DNA of 64,000 bases from Amphritea opalescens (GTDB lineage Bacteria; Pseudomonadota; Gammaproteobacteria; Pseudomonadales; Balneatricaceae). The stretch spans positions 1-64,000 of the forward strand of contig NZ_RQXW01000022.1 in the NCBI RefSeq assembly GCF_003957515.1, in the 5' to 3' direction. This document shows, one piece after another, positions 23,865 to 33,127 of this stretch (positions are counted from its first letter, which is position 1; each line of letters opens with the position of its first letter). A program made the translations under genes and the position numbers. A model generated the notes under the pieces. It was not told the origin of the DNA, searched no databases, and saw nothing but the letters and a program-made list of their open reading frames with translations.

Positions 23865-23896
23865 AAAAAAGGCCCGCTAATATGACTTAGCGGGCC
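23865..23896 (-). terminator. terminator of pykA
   Basis: GGCCCGCTAA and TTAGCGGGCC form a perfect 10-bp stem; on the minus strand it is followed by six T. It lies between the pykA stop and the gshA start. Confidence 0.92.
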
Positions 23897-23931
23897 GTTC
23901 GGATGGTGCTTTTTGAGCGAGTTTGAGGGCC

Positions 23932-25371
23932 TTATGGCACCTGTAAAACCTGCATAGAGTTTGTCCCGCTACCACTGCCGATCACGGCTCCTCGAGTGAG
24001 TAGAATCAAGTCGCCACTCTCTAACAAGTTTTGCGCTTTGAGGGTCTCTAGTACCTGATGGTTAAGATCGCTGTTATCGATTCCTGTGGCATCGAACAGC
24101 ATTGGGTGGACACCGCGGAACAGGGTCATGCGGCGCATGGAGCGTTCATTGCGGGTTAGGGCATAGATCGGAACACCCGAGCGGATACGAGACATCCAGC
24201 GTGGCGTCGAGCCAGATTCGGTCAGACAGACAATCGCCTTAACGCCAACGAGGTGATTCGCGGTATACATGGCCGAGCGGGCGATGGTTTCATCGAAATG
24301 CTCACAGCGTTGCGATATGCCGGTAGGCGCTGGGCGGGAAAGCTGGTGTTTTTCGGCGCCTTGGCAAATTTTAGTCATCGCCTGTACGACTTCAACGGGG
24401 TAATCCCCAGCGGCTGTTTCAGCTGAGAGCATCACCGCATCGGTACCATCTAAGATGGCGTTGGCCACGTCGAATACCTCTGCCCGGGTTGGCATCGGAT
24501 TCTGAATCATGGTCTCCATCATCTGCGTCGCGGTGATCACTACGCGGTTGAGTTCGCGGGCACGGTTGATCAGGTGTTTTTGTACGCCGATCAGTTCGGC
24601 ATCGCCAATCTCAACCCCCAGATCACCTCGGGCGACCATGACGCCATCGCAGGCCAGAATAATATCGTCGAGTGCTTCGGTAGAGCTGACGGTTTCGGCC
24701 CGTTCTACTTTGGCAATGATTTCAGCATTGCTGCCGGCGGCATCGAGCAACTGGCGGGCTTCATGGAGATCGCTTGAACTGCGGGGGAAGGATACGGCGA
24801 CGTAATCCATATCGATCTCAGCGGCAACTAAAATATCCCGTTTATCTTTCTCGGTTAATGCCGCTGCGGAGAGGCCGCCACCCTGACGGTTGATCCCTTT
24901 GTTGTTGGATAGCGGGCCGCCGATAATCACTTCGCAGTTGATACGGCTGCCTTGCACGTCGATGACTTTAAACTGTACTCGGCCATCGTCTAGTAACAGG
25001 ATGTCGCCGGGGCGGCTATCTCTCGGGAGAGCTTTATAATCGATACCGACCTGCGTTTGGTCGCCGGCATAGGTATCTAGGGATGAGTCGAGGGCGAAGT
25101 GATCGCCTACCGCTAGCTTAATCTTCATATCATCTTTAAAACGGGCGATACGAATCTTAGGGCCTTGCAGATCGCCAAGGATAGCGACAGGAATGGACAG
25201 CTTGCTGGATATTTCGCGGACTTCACGGGCCCGACGACGGTGGTCATCGGCGCTGCCGTGGGAAAAATTGAGTCGTACCACATTGACGCCGGCACGGATC
25301 ATTTGGTCAAGGATGCCTGGTTTATCCGTTGCAGGGCCGAGTGTGGCAACAATTTTGGTGCGTTTTAGCAT
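23932..25371 (-). CDS. pykA: pyruvate kinase
   Basis: Converts phosphoenolpyruvate and ADP to pyruvate and ATP. The 479-aa length and sequence fit the PykA (AMP-activated, type II) form: [16 protein letters not shown] start ([16 protein letters not shown]), [18 protein letters not shown], the signature IIAKVERAE with the catalytic Lys, [22 protein letters not shown] and [11 protein letters not shown]. It is a single gene closed by its own terminator and divergent from dctB. The sequence ends MQVLQVP. Confidence 0.96.
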   Translation of the reverse strand: MLKRTKIVATLGPATDKPGILDQMIRAGVNVVRLNFSHGSADDHRRRAREVREISSKLSIPVAILGDLQGPKIRIARFKDDMKIKLAVGDHFALDSSLDTYAGDQTQVGIDYKALPRDSRPGDILLLDDGRVQFKVIDVQGSRINCEVIIGGPLSNNKGINRQGGGLSAAALTEKDKRDILVAAEIDMDYVAVSFPRSSSDLHEARQLLDAAGSNAEIIAKVERAETVSSTEALDDIILACDGVMVARGDLGVEIGDAELIGVQKHLINRARELNRVVITATQMMETMIQNPMPTRAEVFDVANAILDGTDAVMLSAETAAGDYPVEVVQAMTKICQGAEKHQLSRPAPTGISQRCEHFDETIARSAMYTANHLVGVKAIVCLTESGSTPRWMSRIRSGVPIYALTRNERSMRRMTLFRGVHPMLFDATGIDNSDLNHQVLETLKAQNLLESGDLILLTRGAVIGSGSGTNSMQVLQVP

Positions 25372-25634
25372 GATTTAGATATCCGGTAGACGGTATGGGT
25401 TTACCTGTTAAACTTTAAGCTGTGTTATCTATTGCAAGATAAGCGGCTGGCAATAGTATTTCAAGCCATCGGGTTGTGCATGTTTGTTGATGGAGGGCTT
25501 TATCTTCCCTCGTTGGCTAAACAGTATCTTGTAAATATATTACAAAATATGTTTTGTTTGGTCGTATTCTAATGCTTTTTAGCTTTTTTTGTTAGTTTAA
25601 ATGAATATTTTGTAGCTTATTTACAGGAGTTTTG

Positions 25635-27878
25635 GTGATTAAAATCCGGTTACGTCCCCTATTACTGCTGTCATTGGTCACTTTGTTTGTGGTGGTCATC
25701 TTTGAGACGATCTTAGTAAGCCACAGTCGAGCCACCGATGATCTGCAACAGAGCGCATCGGCGGGCCTGAATCGTTATATTTTGAGCCTGCAGCAGGAGC
25801 TTGATCGGTATAAAGATCTACCCAAACTGCTGTCATCTCATTCCGAGTTGGTGAACCTGTTGCTGCTGGATGGCAATGAAGGCGTTTACCGAGCGAACCT
25901 CTATCTACAAAAGGTCAACGATACCGTGGGCGCCTCGGATACCTATCTGATGGATACCAACGGCACAACCCTAGCGTCCAGCAATTGGCAGAAAGCGCAT
26001 ACCTTTGTGGGGCGTAACTTCTCTTTTCGGCCTTATTTTCGAGATGCGATGGCGGGGCGAGCGGGGCGGTATTTTGCATTGGGCACCACCTCGAAAAAGC
26101 GGGGTTACTTTTTTTCCTATCCCGTTGAATATAGAGGCACGGTGTTAGGGGTGATTGTGGTGAAGATCGATCTCAATGATATTGAGACCGAGTGGAGTGA
26201 CCCGATGACCGATATCGTGGTGACCGATGAAGATGGCGTTATTTTTATCAGTACCCGAGCGGAGTGGAAGTTTCGGACGCTGAAACCCCTACAGCCGCAG
26301 GACTTACAGCGGATTGTCGCCAGCTTGAGATACGGCAACCATGAATTAACATCGCTGCCCATTGTTGAGCGAAAAGCCTTGGGTGAGAGTGAGGTGGTGA
26401 CACTGATCGAGGGGGATCGGATTGATAATCCTGCTTTAGATGGCATCGAGACCCGCCAATATTTGCAGCAGACCCGCACCGTCGAGGATGCGGGCTTTAA
26501 TGTATCCATTTTAGCGGATCTGAAACCGGTCGATCGGCGGGTGTTGAATAATGTTTTACTCACCGGTTTTGTTTACAGTGCGTTAGTCTTTTTGGTGCTA
26601 TTACTGTTGGCGCGGCGGCGTATTTCGTTGGAACGCGCCCGTTTTAAACGGCAGCAGACGCTTGCGTTGGAGAGGAGTGAGGCGCGGATTCGGGCGATTA
26701 TCGATAATACCCATGCGGGGTTGATCACGCTGGATATCCACGGGGTGATTGAATCATTTAACCCCACCGCGGAAAAATTGTTTGGCTACAGCTCCGATAG
26801 GATCACCGGCGAGTATTTTAGCAAACTGATTAGCCAGCCCGATCGGGCCGTGTGTTGGCGGCATATCTCGCAGCAACGTGATGATGACGAGTCGGCAGAA
26901 CTAATGGTTGAGGTGGCTTGCGTCAGGGCCGATGGCTCGCCCTTCCCTGTGGAGTTGATTATTGGCCGTATGGCGGATAACAGTGCCAGTCGGTTTGTGG
27001 TGACGATTCACGATATTACCGAACGGAAAGAGAACGAAGAGCAGTTGCGTGAAGCGCGGGATCAACTAGAGCAGCGGGTTGATGAGCGGACTCAGGATCT
27101 GACGCGGGCAAATGCGCGTCTGCTGCAGGAAGTAGAAGAGCATAAAAATACCCAAGATGAGTTGATTCAAACCGCTAAGCTGGCGGTGCTGGGGCAGATG
27201 TCTGCGGGGATCAATCACGAGCTCAATCAGCCGCTGACCGCGATTCGCAGCTATGCCGATAATGCACTGTCATTTTTAAAGCTGGGCAAAACGGACCCCG
27301 TGACGAGCAACCTTCAGGAGATCGGCGGCTTGACGGAGCGGATGGCGAAAATCATCGCGCCATTAAAAGAGTTCTCCCGTAAAACCACCGGCCAGCAGAT
27401 GATGATCAGCCTGAAGGCGGTGCGTGATGGGGCGATGTCGATCATGTATGGCCGATTGGATAAAGCCAATGTCAAGATTGAATGGCCCGAACACCTCGAT
27501 CAGCAGTTTGTATTGGGGGATATGCTGCGGCTTGAACAGGTGGTGGTGAATCTTATCAGTAATGCACTGCAGGCGATGGAGGGCGTGGCTGAAAAATGGA
27601 TTGAGATCGGTGTTGAACGACAGGGTGGGCGTTTATTGATCTCCTTTAGAGATCACGGCCCGGGTATTCCCGCGTCCGAGCTGGGTAAGGTGTTCGAACC
27701 CTTTTATACCACGAAGAAAGCGGGACAGGGGCTTGGCTTAGGGTTGTCGATCTCTCATCGTATTATTGAGTCTATGGATGGGCAGTTGAGTGTCAGTAAC
27801 CACCCCTTCGGCGGTGCTGTGTTTACCATTAATCTGCCGGCAGCGGATGCGTCTGACTCGATAGTCGGGTTAGAATAA
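25635..27878 (+). CDS. dctB: C4-dicarboxylate sensor histidine kinase DctB, with PAS domain
   Basis: An inner membrane histidine kinase of about 747 aa. Span 1 is at residues 8-28 and span 2 at about 308-326, enclosing a periplasmic double-CACHE sensor (residues 30-300) that in DctB binds C4-dicarboxylates. A PAS domain (about 345-460: AIIDNTHAGLITLDIHGVIE), a coiled coil and the kinase core follow: phospho-accepting His in SAGINHELNQPL (about residue 528), N-box NLISNALQAM, and the ATP lid DHGPGIP and GQGLGLGLSI. The GTG at 25635, 5 nt after AGGAG, is the better start than the TTG at 25632. The dctD gene follows 29 bp later. Confidence 0.92.
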   Translation: MIKIRLRPLLLLSLVTLFVVVIFETILVSHSRATDDLQQSASAGLNRYILSLQQELDRYKDLPKLLSSHSELVNLLLLDGNEGVYRANLYLQKVNDTVGASDTYLMDTNGTTLASSNWQKAHTFVGRNFSFRPYFRDAMAGRAGRYFALGTTSKKRGYFFSYPVEYRGTVLGVIVVKIDLNDIETEWSDPMTDIVVTDEDGVIFISTRAEWKFRTLKPLQPQDLQRIVASLRYGNHELTSLPIVERKALGESEVVTLIEGDRIDNPALDGIETRQYLQQTRTVEDAGFNVSILADLKPVDRRVLNNVLLTGFVYSALVFLVLLLLARRRISLERARFKRQQTLALERSEARIRAIIDNTHAGLITLDIHGVIESFNPTAEKLFGYSSDRITGEYFSKLISQPDRAVCWRHISQQRDDDESAELMVEVACVRADGSPFPVELIIGRMADNSASRFVVTIHDITERKENEEQLREARDQLEQRVDERTQDLTRANARLLQEVEEHKNTQDELIQTAKLAVLGQMSAGINHELNQPLTAIRSYADNALSFLKLGKTDPVTSNLQEIGGLTERMAKIIAPLKEFSRKTTGQQMMISLKAVRDGAMSIMYGRLDKANVKIEWPEHLDQQFVLGDMLRLEQVVVNLISNALQAMEGVAEKWIEIGVERQGGRLLISFRDHGPGIPASELGKVFEPFYTTKKAGQGLGLGLSISHRIIESMDGQLSVSNHPFGGAVFTINLPAADASDSIVGLE

Positions 27879-27907
27879 TTAAAATTAGACAGGAAAACGA
27901 ACCGCCG

Positions 27908-29281
27908 ATGAATGCGAATCCCGTTGAGCTGCAGCAACCTCACCAAATTTTACTGGTGGATGATGAGAAGCATATCCGGCTAGCGGCTGGTCAGACGTTA
28001 GAATTAGCGGGCTATGATGTGGTCACCGCGGATGGCGCCGAAAAGGCGTTAACCCTGTTGGATCGGGATTGGCCTGGGGTGGTGGTGAGTGATATCAATA
28101 TGCCGGGAATCGATGGGTTGGAATTGATGCAGCGAATCATGAGCATCGATGCAGACCTGCCGGTTATTCTGATCACCGGGCATGGGGATATTTCGATGGC
28201 GGTGAGCGCGATGCGTGACGGCGCCTATGATTTTATTGAAAAACCTTTTTCGTCTGAATTATTGAATGATGTGGTGCGTCGTGCGGCGGAGAAGCGTCGT
28301 TTGACGCTAGAAAATCGAGTGCTGCGTAAGGCGCTGGAACAGCAGGGCGGTATCGGCCCACGGATTATTGGTCACTCGCCCGGTATTCAGCAGTTGCGTT
28401 CGATGATCCAACATATTGCCGATACCCCTGCCGATATTTTGATTCAGGCTGAAACCGGCTCGGGTAAAGATCTGGTCGCCCGCTATATCCATGAGCACAG
28501 TAATCGCCGGGATAAAAACTTTGTTGCCATCAACTGCGGTGCGGTACCTGAACACCTGATTGAGAGTGAGCTGTTCGGCCATGAGAAGGGCGCCTTTACC
28601 GATGCGAAGAGTCGCCGTATCGGTAAGTTCGAACACGCGAATGGCGGCACGCTGTTTCTCGATGAGATTGAGAGCATGCCGCTGTCGTTGCAGGTTAAGT
28701 TGTTGCGGGTGTTAGAAGAGCGACATATAGAGCGGCTCGGCTCTAATGAACTGATTCCACTGGATATTCGGGTAGTTGCCGCCACTAAGGTCGATCTGAA
28801 AACCTTGAGTGAGCAGGGGGGTTATCGGGCGGATCTCTACTATCGGCTGAATGTCGTTAGCCTAGAAATCCCTCCGTTGCGGGAGCGGCGGGAGGATATT
28901 CCGATGCTGTTCCAGCATTTTGCCCTGATCGCATCGGTGCAGTATCAAAAGGAAGTGCCACAGTTGAGTGTTGAAAAACTCAGTGCGCTGGTGGCCCATC
29001 ATTGGCCGGGCAATGTGCGAGAGTTACGTAATATTGCTGAGCGTTATGTGTTACTGGGGCCTGCGTATAACTTTGCCGTGGGTGATGCTGGCGAGCGGAT
29101 GGCGGCTAAGCAGATGACGCTGCCCGAGCAGGTTGAGCGGTTTGAAAAGCTGGTGCTGCAAGAGGAGCTGTCGCGTAATAATGGCTCGCTCAAGCTGACA
29201 CAGGATAAGCTAGGCCTGCCACGTAAAACCTTATACGACAAAATGAAAAAGTATGATTTGAGCAAGGATGATTTTAAATAA
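27908..29281 (+). CDS. dctD: sigma-54 response regulator DctD
   Basis: A 457-aa activator of sigma-54 promoters. Receiver domain at residues 10-125 with phospho-acceptor Asp62 (VVVSDINMPG) and Lys112 (EKPF); AAA+ domain at about 150-380 with Walker A AETGSGKD at 181-188 (first Gly replaced by Ala), the sigma-54 contact loop GAFTDA at 228-233 instead of the usual GAFTGA, and Walker B GGTLFLDEIESM; a FIS-type helix-turn-helix at the end (LKLTQDKLGLPRKTLYDKMK). Phosphorylated by DctB, it should activate dctPQM through the sites at 31066-31114. Confidence 0.93.
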   Translation: MNANPVELQQPHQILLVDDEKHIRLAAGQTLELAGYDVVTADGAEKALTLLDRDWPGVVVSDINMPGIDGLELMQRIMSIDADLPVILITGHGDISMAVSAMRDGAYDFIEKPFSSELLNDVVRRAAEKRRLTLENRVLRKALEQQGGIGPRIIGHSPGIQQLRSMIQHIADTPADILIQAETGSGKDLVARYIHEHSNRRDKNFVAINCGAVPEHLIESELFGHEKGAFTDAKSRRIGKFEHANGGTLFLDEIESMPLSLQVKLLRVLEERHIERLGSNELIPLDIRVVAATKVDLKTLSEQGGYRADLYYRLNVVSLEIPPLRERREDIPMLFQHFALIASVQYQKEVPQLSVEKLSALVAHHWPGNVRELRNIAERYVLLGPAYNFAVGDAGERMAAKQMTLPEQVERFEKLVLQEELSRNNGSLKLTQDKLGLPRKTLYDKMKKYDLSKDDFK

Positions 29282-29302
29282 AGACGTCTGCTTGCAAACG
29301 AA

Positions 29303-29327
29303 AACGGCGGCCCTGTAGGCCGCTGTT
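29303..29327. terminator. hairpin between dctD and the chemoreceptor gene
   Basis: AACGGCGGCC and GGCCGCTGTT pair around CTGTA with one G-T pair, between convergent genes. T tracts are short on both sides. Confidence 0.6.
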
Positions 29328-29342
29328 GACGTTTAAAGCGGG

Positions 29343-30938
29343 TTAGAGTTTGAACTGTTGAGCGCGTTTTTCCAGTTCGTCAGCCAGTTTACTTATCTGT
29401 GTTGAAATCTCGGCTAGGCGTACAACTCGATCTTTAGCCTGCTCGCTGCCGTTGTTGATCTCATTGACGGCCCCTTCGATCTCCAGTGTGGCGACACCAC
29501 TCTGTTTCACCGACTGGGAGATGCTGTGGTTCGTTTCGGCGATGGCTTCCATCTCTTTCTGAATATTAAACAGAACCTTTGAGGTTTCCTGTATCTCTTT
29601 AACATTCGATTCTGTTTCGCTACTGGCTTGGCCCATCACCTGAGCCGCCCCTTTAGCATTCTGTTGTAACGCCCCGATAATCTCGTTGATTTCCACCGTC
29701 GCATTCTGGGTGCGCAGTGATAGGGTGCGAACCTCGTCTGCGACAACGGCGAACCCTCGGCCCTGTTCACCGGCGCGGGCGGCTTCAATGGCGGCGTTGA
29801 GTGCTAGCAGATTGGTTTGTTCGGCAATGTCTTGAATCACGCTCAACACCGCATCAATGTTATAGCTTTGCTGTTCGAGCTGAACGATGACATCGGTGGC
29901 GTGTTGAATCTGCTGCTGTAAGGCTTCAATCTTTTTCACAGTGCCCGCGGTAATCTCCACGCCGTTACGTGTTTCTTGCAGCGCTTTATCTGATGCTTTG
30001 GTGGTGACATCGGCGGTGGCGGCAACATTCTGTGTGGCACCATCCATAGCGATCATGGCGGTAGTGACGGCTTCGGCCCGGCTAATCTGTTTGGCGGTGC
30101 CGGAGTTCGCAAGATCGGTGACATCGCTAATCTGTTGGCTGCACTGTCCGAGCATATCGATTGAGTGCACCACATGTTTAATGCTGTCATGGAAGGTGCG
30201 CAACATACTATTGAAGGAGGCCGACATCTGACCGATCTCGTCATTCGATTCGATCTTCAATTGCTGAGTGAGATCGGCATTTTGTTCGATATTACGGATG
30301 GTCTGGTTCATCTTATTGATCGGTTGCAGCACGATACGATGAATCATCCAGCCCACGAGGAATAGTGCCGCAATAAAGAGACCGAGTTCAACCAGCGCGA
30401 TGTTACGAATATTGGTGAGAATGTGCTGGTCAATTTTATCGAACGTGTAAGTGACTCGCACCGCACCGAGGATGGTGCCCTCTTCAACGGGGTGGCAGGT
30501 TAGGCAGTTTGTGCCTTTATAGTTCGAGCTAGCCCGCATCGGGCGAACCACGGTCATGCGGTGGCCCTCTTCGTCATCGAGTTCCACGGTAATTAATTCG
30601 CCACTCATCGCCCGTTTATCGAGATCGTCTTGAATATGTGAATCGGGGGTGCCCTCGCCATACATGGAAGCCACCGGCTCACCGCGAATGATGCGGGCTT
30701 CGGTTAGATCGGGGTTGCTAAGGATTTTCGACTGTAGCGTTTGTCGGTTAGCCATGGCGCCGCTCAGCATCATGATGTTGATACTGTCGAAATAGGCATC
30801 AGCGGTATTTTGTGTGTTTTGTAACGCGATCTCAGAAGAGAGGATGGTTTCACTTCGATAGATGACTGAGACTGATGAGATAAGAACGATTAAAAAAACG
30901 AATGCTAGGCTGAGGTTTACTTTTGTTTGAATCGCCAT
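29343..30938 (-). CDS. methyl-accepting chemotaxis protein with periplasmic CxxCH motif
   Basis: A 531-aa chemoreceptor. Spans at residues about 9-28 and 178-199 enclose a periplasmic domain of about 150 residues that contains [12 protein letters not shown]145, C148 and H149 form a CxxCH motif, the covalent heme c site. The layout resembles DUF3365/Tll0287-type sensor domains. HAMP follows at about 200-255 and the cytoplasmic signalling tip [21 protein letters not shown] is clear. There is no C-terminal pentapeptide for CheR docking. It could sense redox state, oxygen or another heme ligand. It lies between dctD and dctP, divergent from dctP. Confidence 0.9.
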   Translation of the reverse strand: MAIQTKVNLSLAFVFLIVLISSVSVIYRSETILSSEIALQNTQNTADAYFDSINIMMLSGAMANRQTLQSKILSNPDLTEARIIRGEPVASMYGEGTPDSHIQDDLDKRAMSGELITVELDDEEGHRMTVVRPMRASSNYKGTNCLTCHPVEEGTILGAVRVTYTFDKIDQHILTNIRNIALVELGLFIAALFLVGWMIHRIVLQPINKMNQTIRNIEQNADLTQQLKIESNDEIGQMSASFNSMLRTFHDSIKHVVHSIDMLGQCSQQISDVTDLANSGTAKQISRAEAVTTAMIAMDGATQNVAATADVTTKASDKALQETRNGVEITAGTVKKIEALQQQIQHATDVIVQLEQQSYNIDAVLSVIQDIAEQTNLLALNAAIEAARAGEQGRGFAVVADEVRTLSLRTQNATVEINEIIGALQQNAKGAAQVMGQASSETESNVKEIQETSKVLFNIQKEMEAIAETNHSISQSVKQSGVATLEIEGAVNEINNGSEQAKDRVVRLAEISTQISKLADELEKRAQQFKL

Positions 30939-31065
30939 GTTTTATTATCCGAATACCGTTTCTAATTTGCCTCTAATATACCTTGCTGTGATGAGAGGGG
31001 CGACTGCCTATGTCAGCATTTTGAGTAATAATCTGCCCGCCGAGGGTATGGGACGTCGATTGAAT

Positions 31066-31081
31066 GTGTGGAAATCCCTCC
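31066..31081. promoter_or_regulatory. upstream activator site 1 (likely DctD)
   Basis: GTGTGGAAATCCCTCC matches the perfect palindrome at 31099-31114 at 12 of 16 positions; the two centres are 33 bp apart, three helical turns. Confidence 0.55.
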
Positions 31082-31098
31082 TTTTCGGTTGCGTCGAC

Positions 31099-31114
31099 GG
31101 GTGGAATTCCACCC
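31099..31114. promoter_or_regulatory. upstream activator site 2 (likely DctD)
   Basis: GGGTGGAATTCCACCC, a perfect 16-bp palindrome, about 100-115 bp upstream of the sigma-54 promoter, the normal distance for an enhancer-binding protein. Confidence 0.65.
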
Positions 31115-31211
31115 ATTAGTTGGATGGGTCGTTATTTTTCATCTTGATGCGATGTTTCTTAATATGCTGATTTATATGTAAATTAAAATTAATAACGCTG
31201 TTTTTAATTGA

Positions 31212-31228
31212 TTGGCCTGTTCCTTGCT
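31212..31228 (+). promoter_or_regulatory. sigma-54 promoter of dctPQM
   Basis: TTGGC at 31212-31216 and TTGCT at 31224-31228: GG-N10-GC spacing and good agreement with both boxes. About 90 bp before the dctP ATG, which fits activation by DctD. Confidence 0.8.
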
Positions 31229-31316
31229 TTTACTAGTCTGAGTTAATAACTGTGCGTGGGTTCTGCTGTTAGACCCGAAAAAAGCGCCTGAATAATTACA
31301 AAACTGGAGAAGCAAT

Positions 31317-32300
31317 ATGCGTCTTTTATCTGCTGCCGTTACGGCAATGGCTCTGACTTTTGGTGCAACATCTGTCATGGCTGCACCGATTGAAATTAAA
31401 TTCTCACACGTCGTCGCTGAAAATACCCCGAAAGGTCAGATGGCCAATAAGTTTGCTGAACTGGTTGCTGAACGCTTAGCCGGTAAGGTTGAAGTTAACG
31501 TCTTCCCAAGTTCACAGCTGTTTGGTGACAATAAAGTCCTCGAAGCGATGCTGCTAGGTGATGTGCAGATGGCTGCGCCAGCGCTGTCTAAATTCCAGAA
31601 ATACACCAAAAGCTTACAGCTGTTCGATCTGCCGTTCCTGTTTAAGGATATGGAAGCTGTTGAACGTTTCCAAAAAGGCCCAGATGGTCAACATATGCTG
31701 ACATCACTGGAGTCTAAAGGTTTGGTGGGATTGGGTTATCTACACAACGGTATGAAGCAACTGTCTGCCAGTAACCCGATTAAAGTACCGGCGGATGTTG
31801 ATGGTAAGAAGTTCCGTATCATGACCTCTGATGTGCTGCAGGCGCAGTTTGAAGCGGTGAATGCTGTACCACTGAAGAAGCCATTCTCTGAAGTCTTTAC
31901 CCTGCTGCAAACACGGGCGATCGATGGTCAGGAAAATACCTGGTCTAACATCTACTCGAAGAAATTCTACGAAGTACAGCCATACATCACCGAAACCAAT
32001 CATGGTTTGTTAGATTACATGGTAGTGACCTCGGCTGAATTCTGGAATAGCTTAGATGACGATCTGCGTGCTGAATTGAAAGCAGCGTTGGATGAGTCAA
32101 TTGCCTTTGGTAACAGCATTGCGGCTGAAAAAGCGAATGGTGACAAGCAGGCGATCATCGATTCTAAACGTTCTGAAATCCTTGAAATTACAGCAGAAGA
32201 GCGCGCCCAGTGGGTGGCAGCGATGAAGCCTGTATGGGCTGAGTTCTCTGATGATATCGGTGCTGACCTGATCAAAGCCGCTGAAGCGTCTAATCAGTAA
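31317..32300 (+). CDS. dctP: TRAP transporter substrate-binding protein DctP
   Basis: A 327-aa periplasmic binding protein with a signal peptide over about residues 1-22 (ending VMA before APIEIKFSH). Features of DctP are SHVVAENTPKGQMA, VFPSSQLFGDNKVLEAMLLGDVQ in pieces, GKKFRIM with the Arg that holds the substrate carboxylate, and PFSEVFTLLQTRAIDGQENTW. It should bind C4-dicarboxylates such as succinate, malate or fumarate. GGAG lies before the ATG. It is transcribed from the sigma-54 promoter and separated from dctQ by 239 bp with a hairpin. Confidence 0.94.
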   Translation: MRLLSAAVTAMALTFGATSVMAAPIEIKFSHVVAENTPKGQMANKFAELVAERLAGKVEVNVFPSSQLFGDNKVLEAMLLGDVQMAAPALSKFQKYTKSLQLFDLPFLFKDMEAVERFQKGPDGQHMLTSLESKGLVGLGYLHNGMKQLSASNPIKVPADVDGKKFRIMTSDVLQAQFEAVNAVPLKKPFSEVFTLLQTRAIDGQENTWSNIYSKKFYEVQPYITETNHGLLDYMVVTSAEFWNSLDDDLRAELKAALDESIAFGNSIAAEKANGDKQAIIDSKRSEILEITAEERAQWVAAMKPVWAEFSDDIGADLIKAAEASNQ

Positions 32301-32309
32301 TCGGCTTAG

Positions 32310-32333
32310 CTGACCTTTTGTATAGCAGGTCAG
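32310..32333 (+). promoter_or_regulatory. intercistronic hairpin behind dctP
   Basis: CTGACCT (32310-32316) pairs with AGGTCAG (32327-32333). No T run follows, so it may stabilise the dctP part of the mRNA or lower read-through into dctQM. Confidence 0.5.
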
Positions 32334-32539
32334 ACTCTCATGCTACGGCGGGCAATACCTGTCTGCTGTAGCCTTCGATTGATTTAATACTGTTTGTGGG
32401 GTTACACAGGAGAGTCACGTCGGCTCGGCAGGTCTTGCTGAATGGCTGCAAGGTTGTCCTGTGACGCACACATACTGCTAAAAAACAGCGGAGCGGTTGC
32501 TCATTACTCATGTGTTTTGCTGTTTTAAAGGGGGCCGTT

Positions 32540-33127
32540 ATGGTTCGTAATCTGGTCACGCAACTGGAAGAGGCTTTTCTCTCCTTGCTGCTGGTAGCGA
32601 TGACGCTGCTGGTATTTGTCGAAGTGGTGATGCGCTTCGGGTTTAATATGGGTATCCATTGGGCTCAGGAACTGACGCTGCTGATGGCGGCTTGGTTTGT
32701 GCTCTATGGCGCCTCTTATGGTGTAAAAGTGGGAACACATATCGGGGTCGATGTGTTTGTTAAATTATTACCCACCAAAGCACATCGTTTTTTCACACTG
32801 TTAGCGATCGCATTGTGTCTACTTTATTGTGGCCTGTTTCTCTATGGCTCATGGATCTATCTCAGCAAGATGAAGATGATCGGTATCGAGCTGGAAGATA
32901 TGCCGGTGCCTAAATGGTTGGCGATGAGCATTCTGGTGATCGGTTTTGCGATGCTGATGCTGCGTTTCTTACAGCTGGGGTGGAAGGTGATCACCAAAGA
33001 GGCCGATGGCTTTAACTTCAGTGATGAAGCGGAAGATAGTATGGCTATTGCTAAAGAGCTTCAGGAGCTTGAATCGAAGGTTGCGTTGGATAATGCCGAT
33101 GCGAGTCATAAGGGGGGACGCTCATGA
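32540..33127 (+). CDS. dctQ: TRAP transporter small membrane subunit DctQ
   Basis: A 195-aa inner membrane protein with four spans, the small membrane part of the TRAP importer. The conserved RFGFNMGIHWAQELTLLMAAW stretch, here split as VMRFGFNMGIHWAQE and LTLLMAAWFVLYGASYGVK, and the HIGVDVF motif fit DctQ. The C-terminus is an acidic, soluble tail of about 40 residues. AAGGGGG lies 8-14 nt before the ATG at 32540, so the longer frame from 32510 is rejected. The stop overlaps the dctM start (ATGA). Confidence 0.92.
   Translation: MVRNLVTQLEEAFLSLLLVAMTLLVFVEVVMRFGFNMGIHWAQELTLLMAAWFVLYGASYGVKVGTHIGVDVFVKLLPTKAHRFFTLLAIALCLLYCGLFLYGSWIYLSKMKMIGIELEDMPVPKWLAMSILVIGFAMLMLRFLQLGWKVITKEADGFNFSDEAEDSMAIAKELQELESKVALDNADASHKGGRS

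Larger units (their letters stand above)
30939..31316. other. regulatory region between chemoreceptor and dctP
   Basis: 378 bp without a gene. On the plus side it holds two DctD-like palindromic sites and the sigma-54 promoter listed separately. The promoter of the chemoreceptor gene must be in the left part; I see no good sigma-28 or sigma-70 match there. Confidence 0.6.

Noticed and set aside
30969..30982. Minus-strand GG-N10-GC before the chemoreceptor gene
   Set aside because: Only the four core bases match; the rest of both sigma-54 boxes is wrong.
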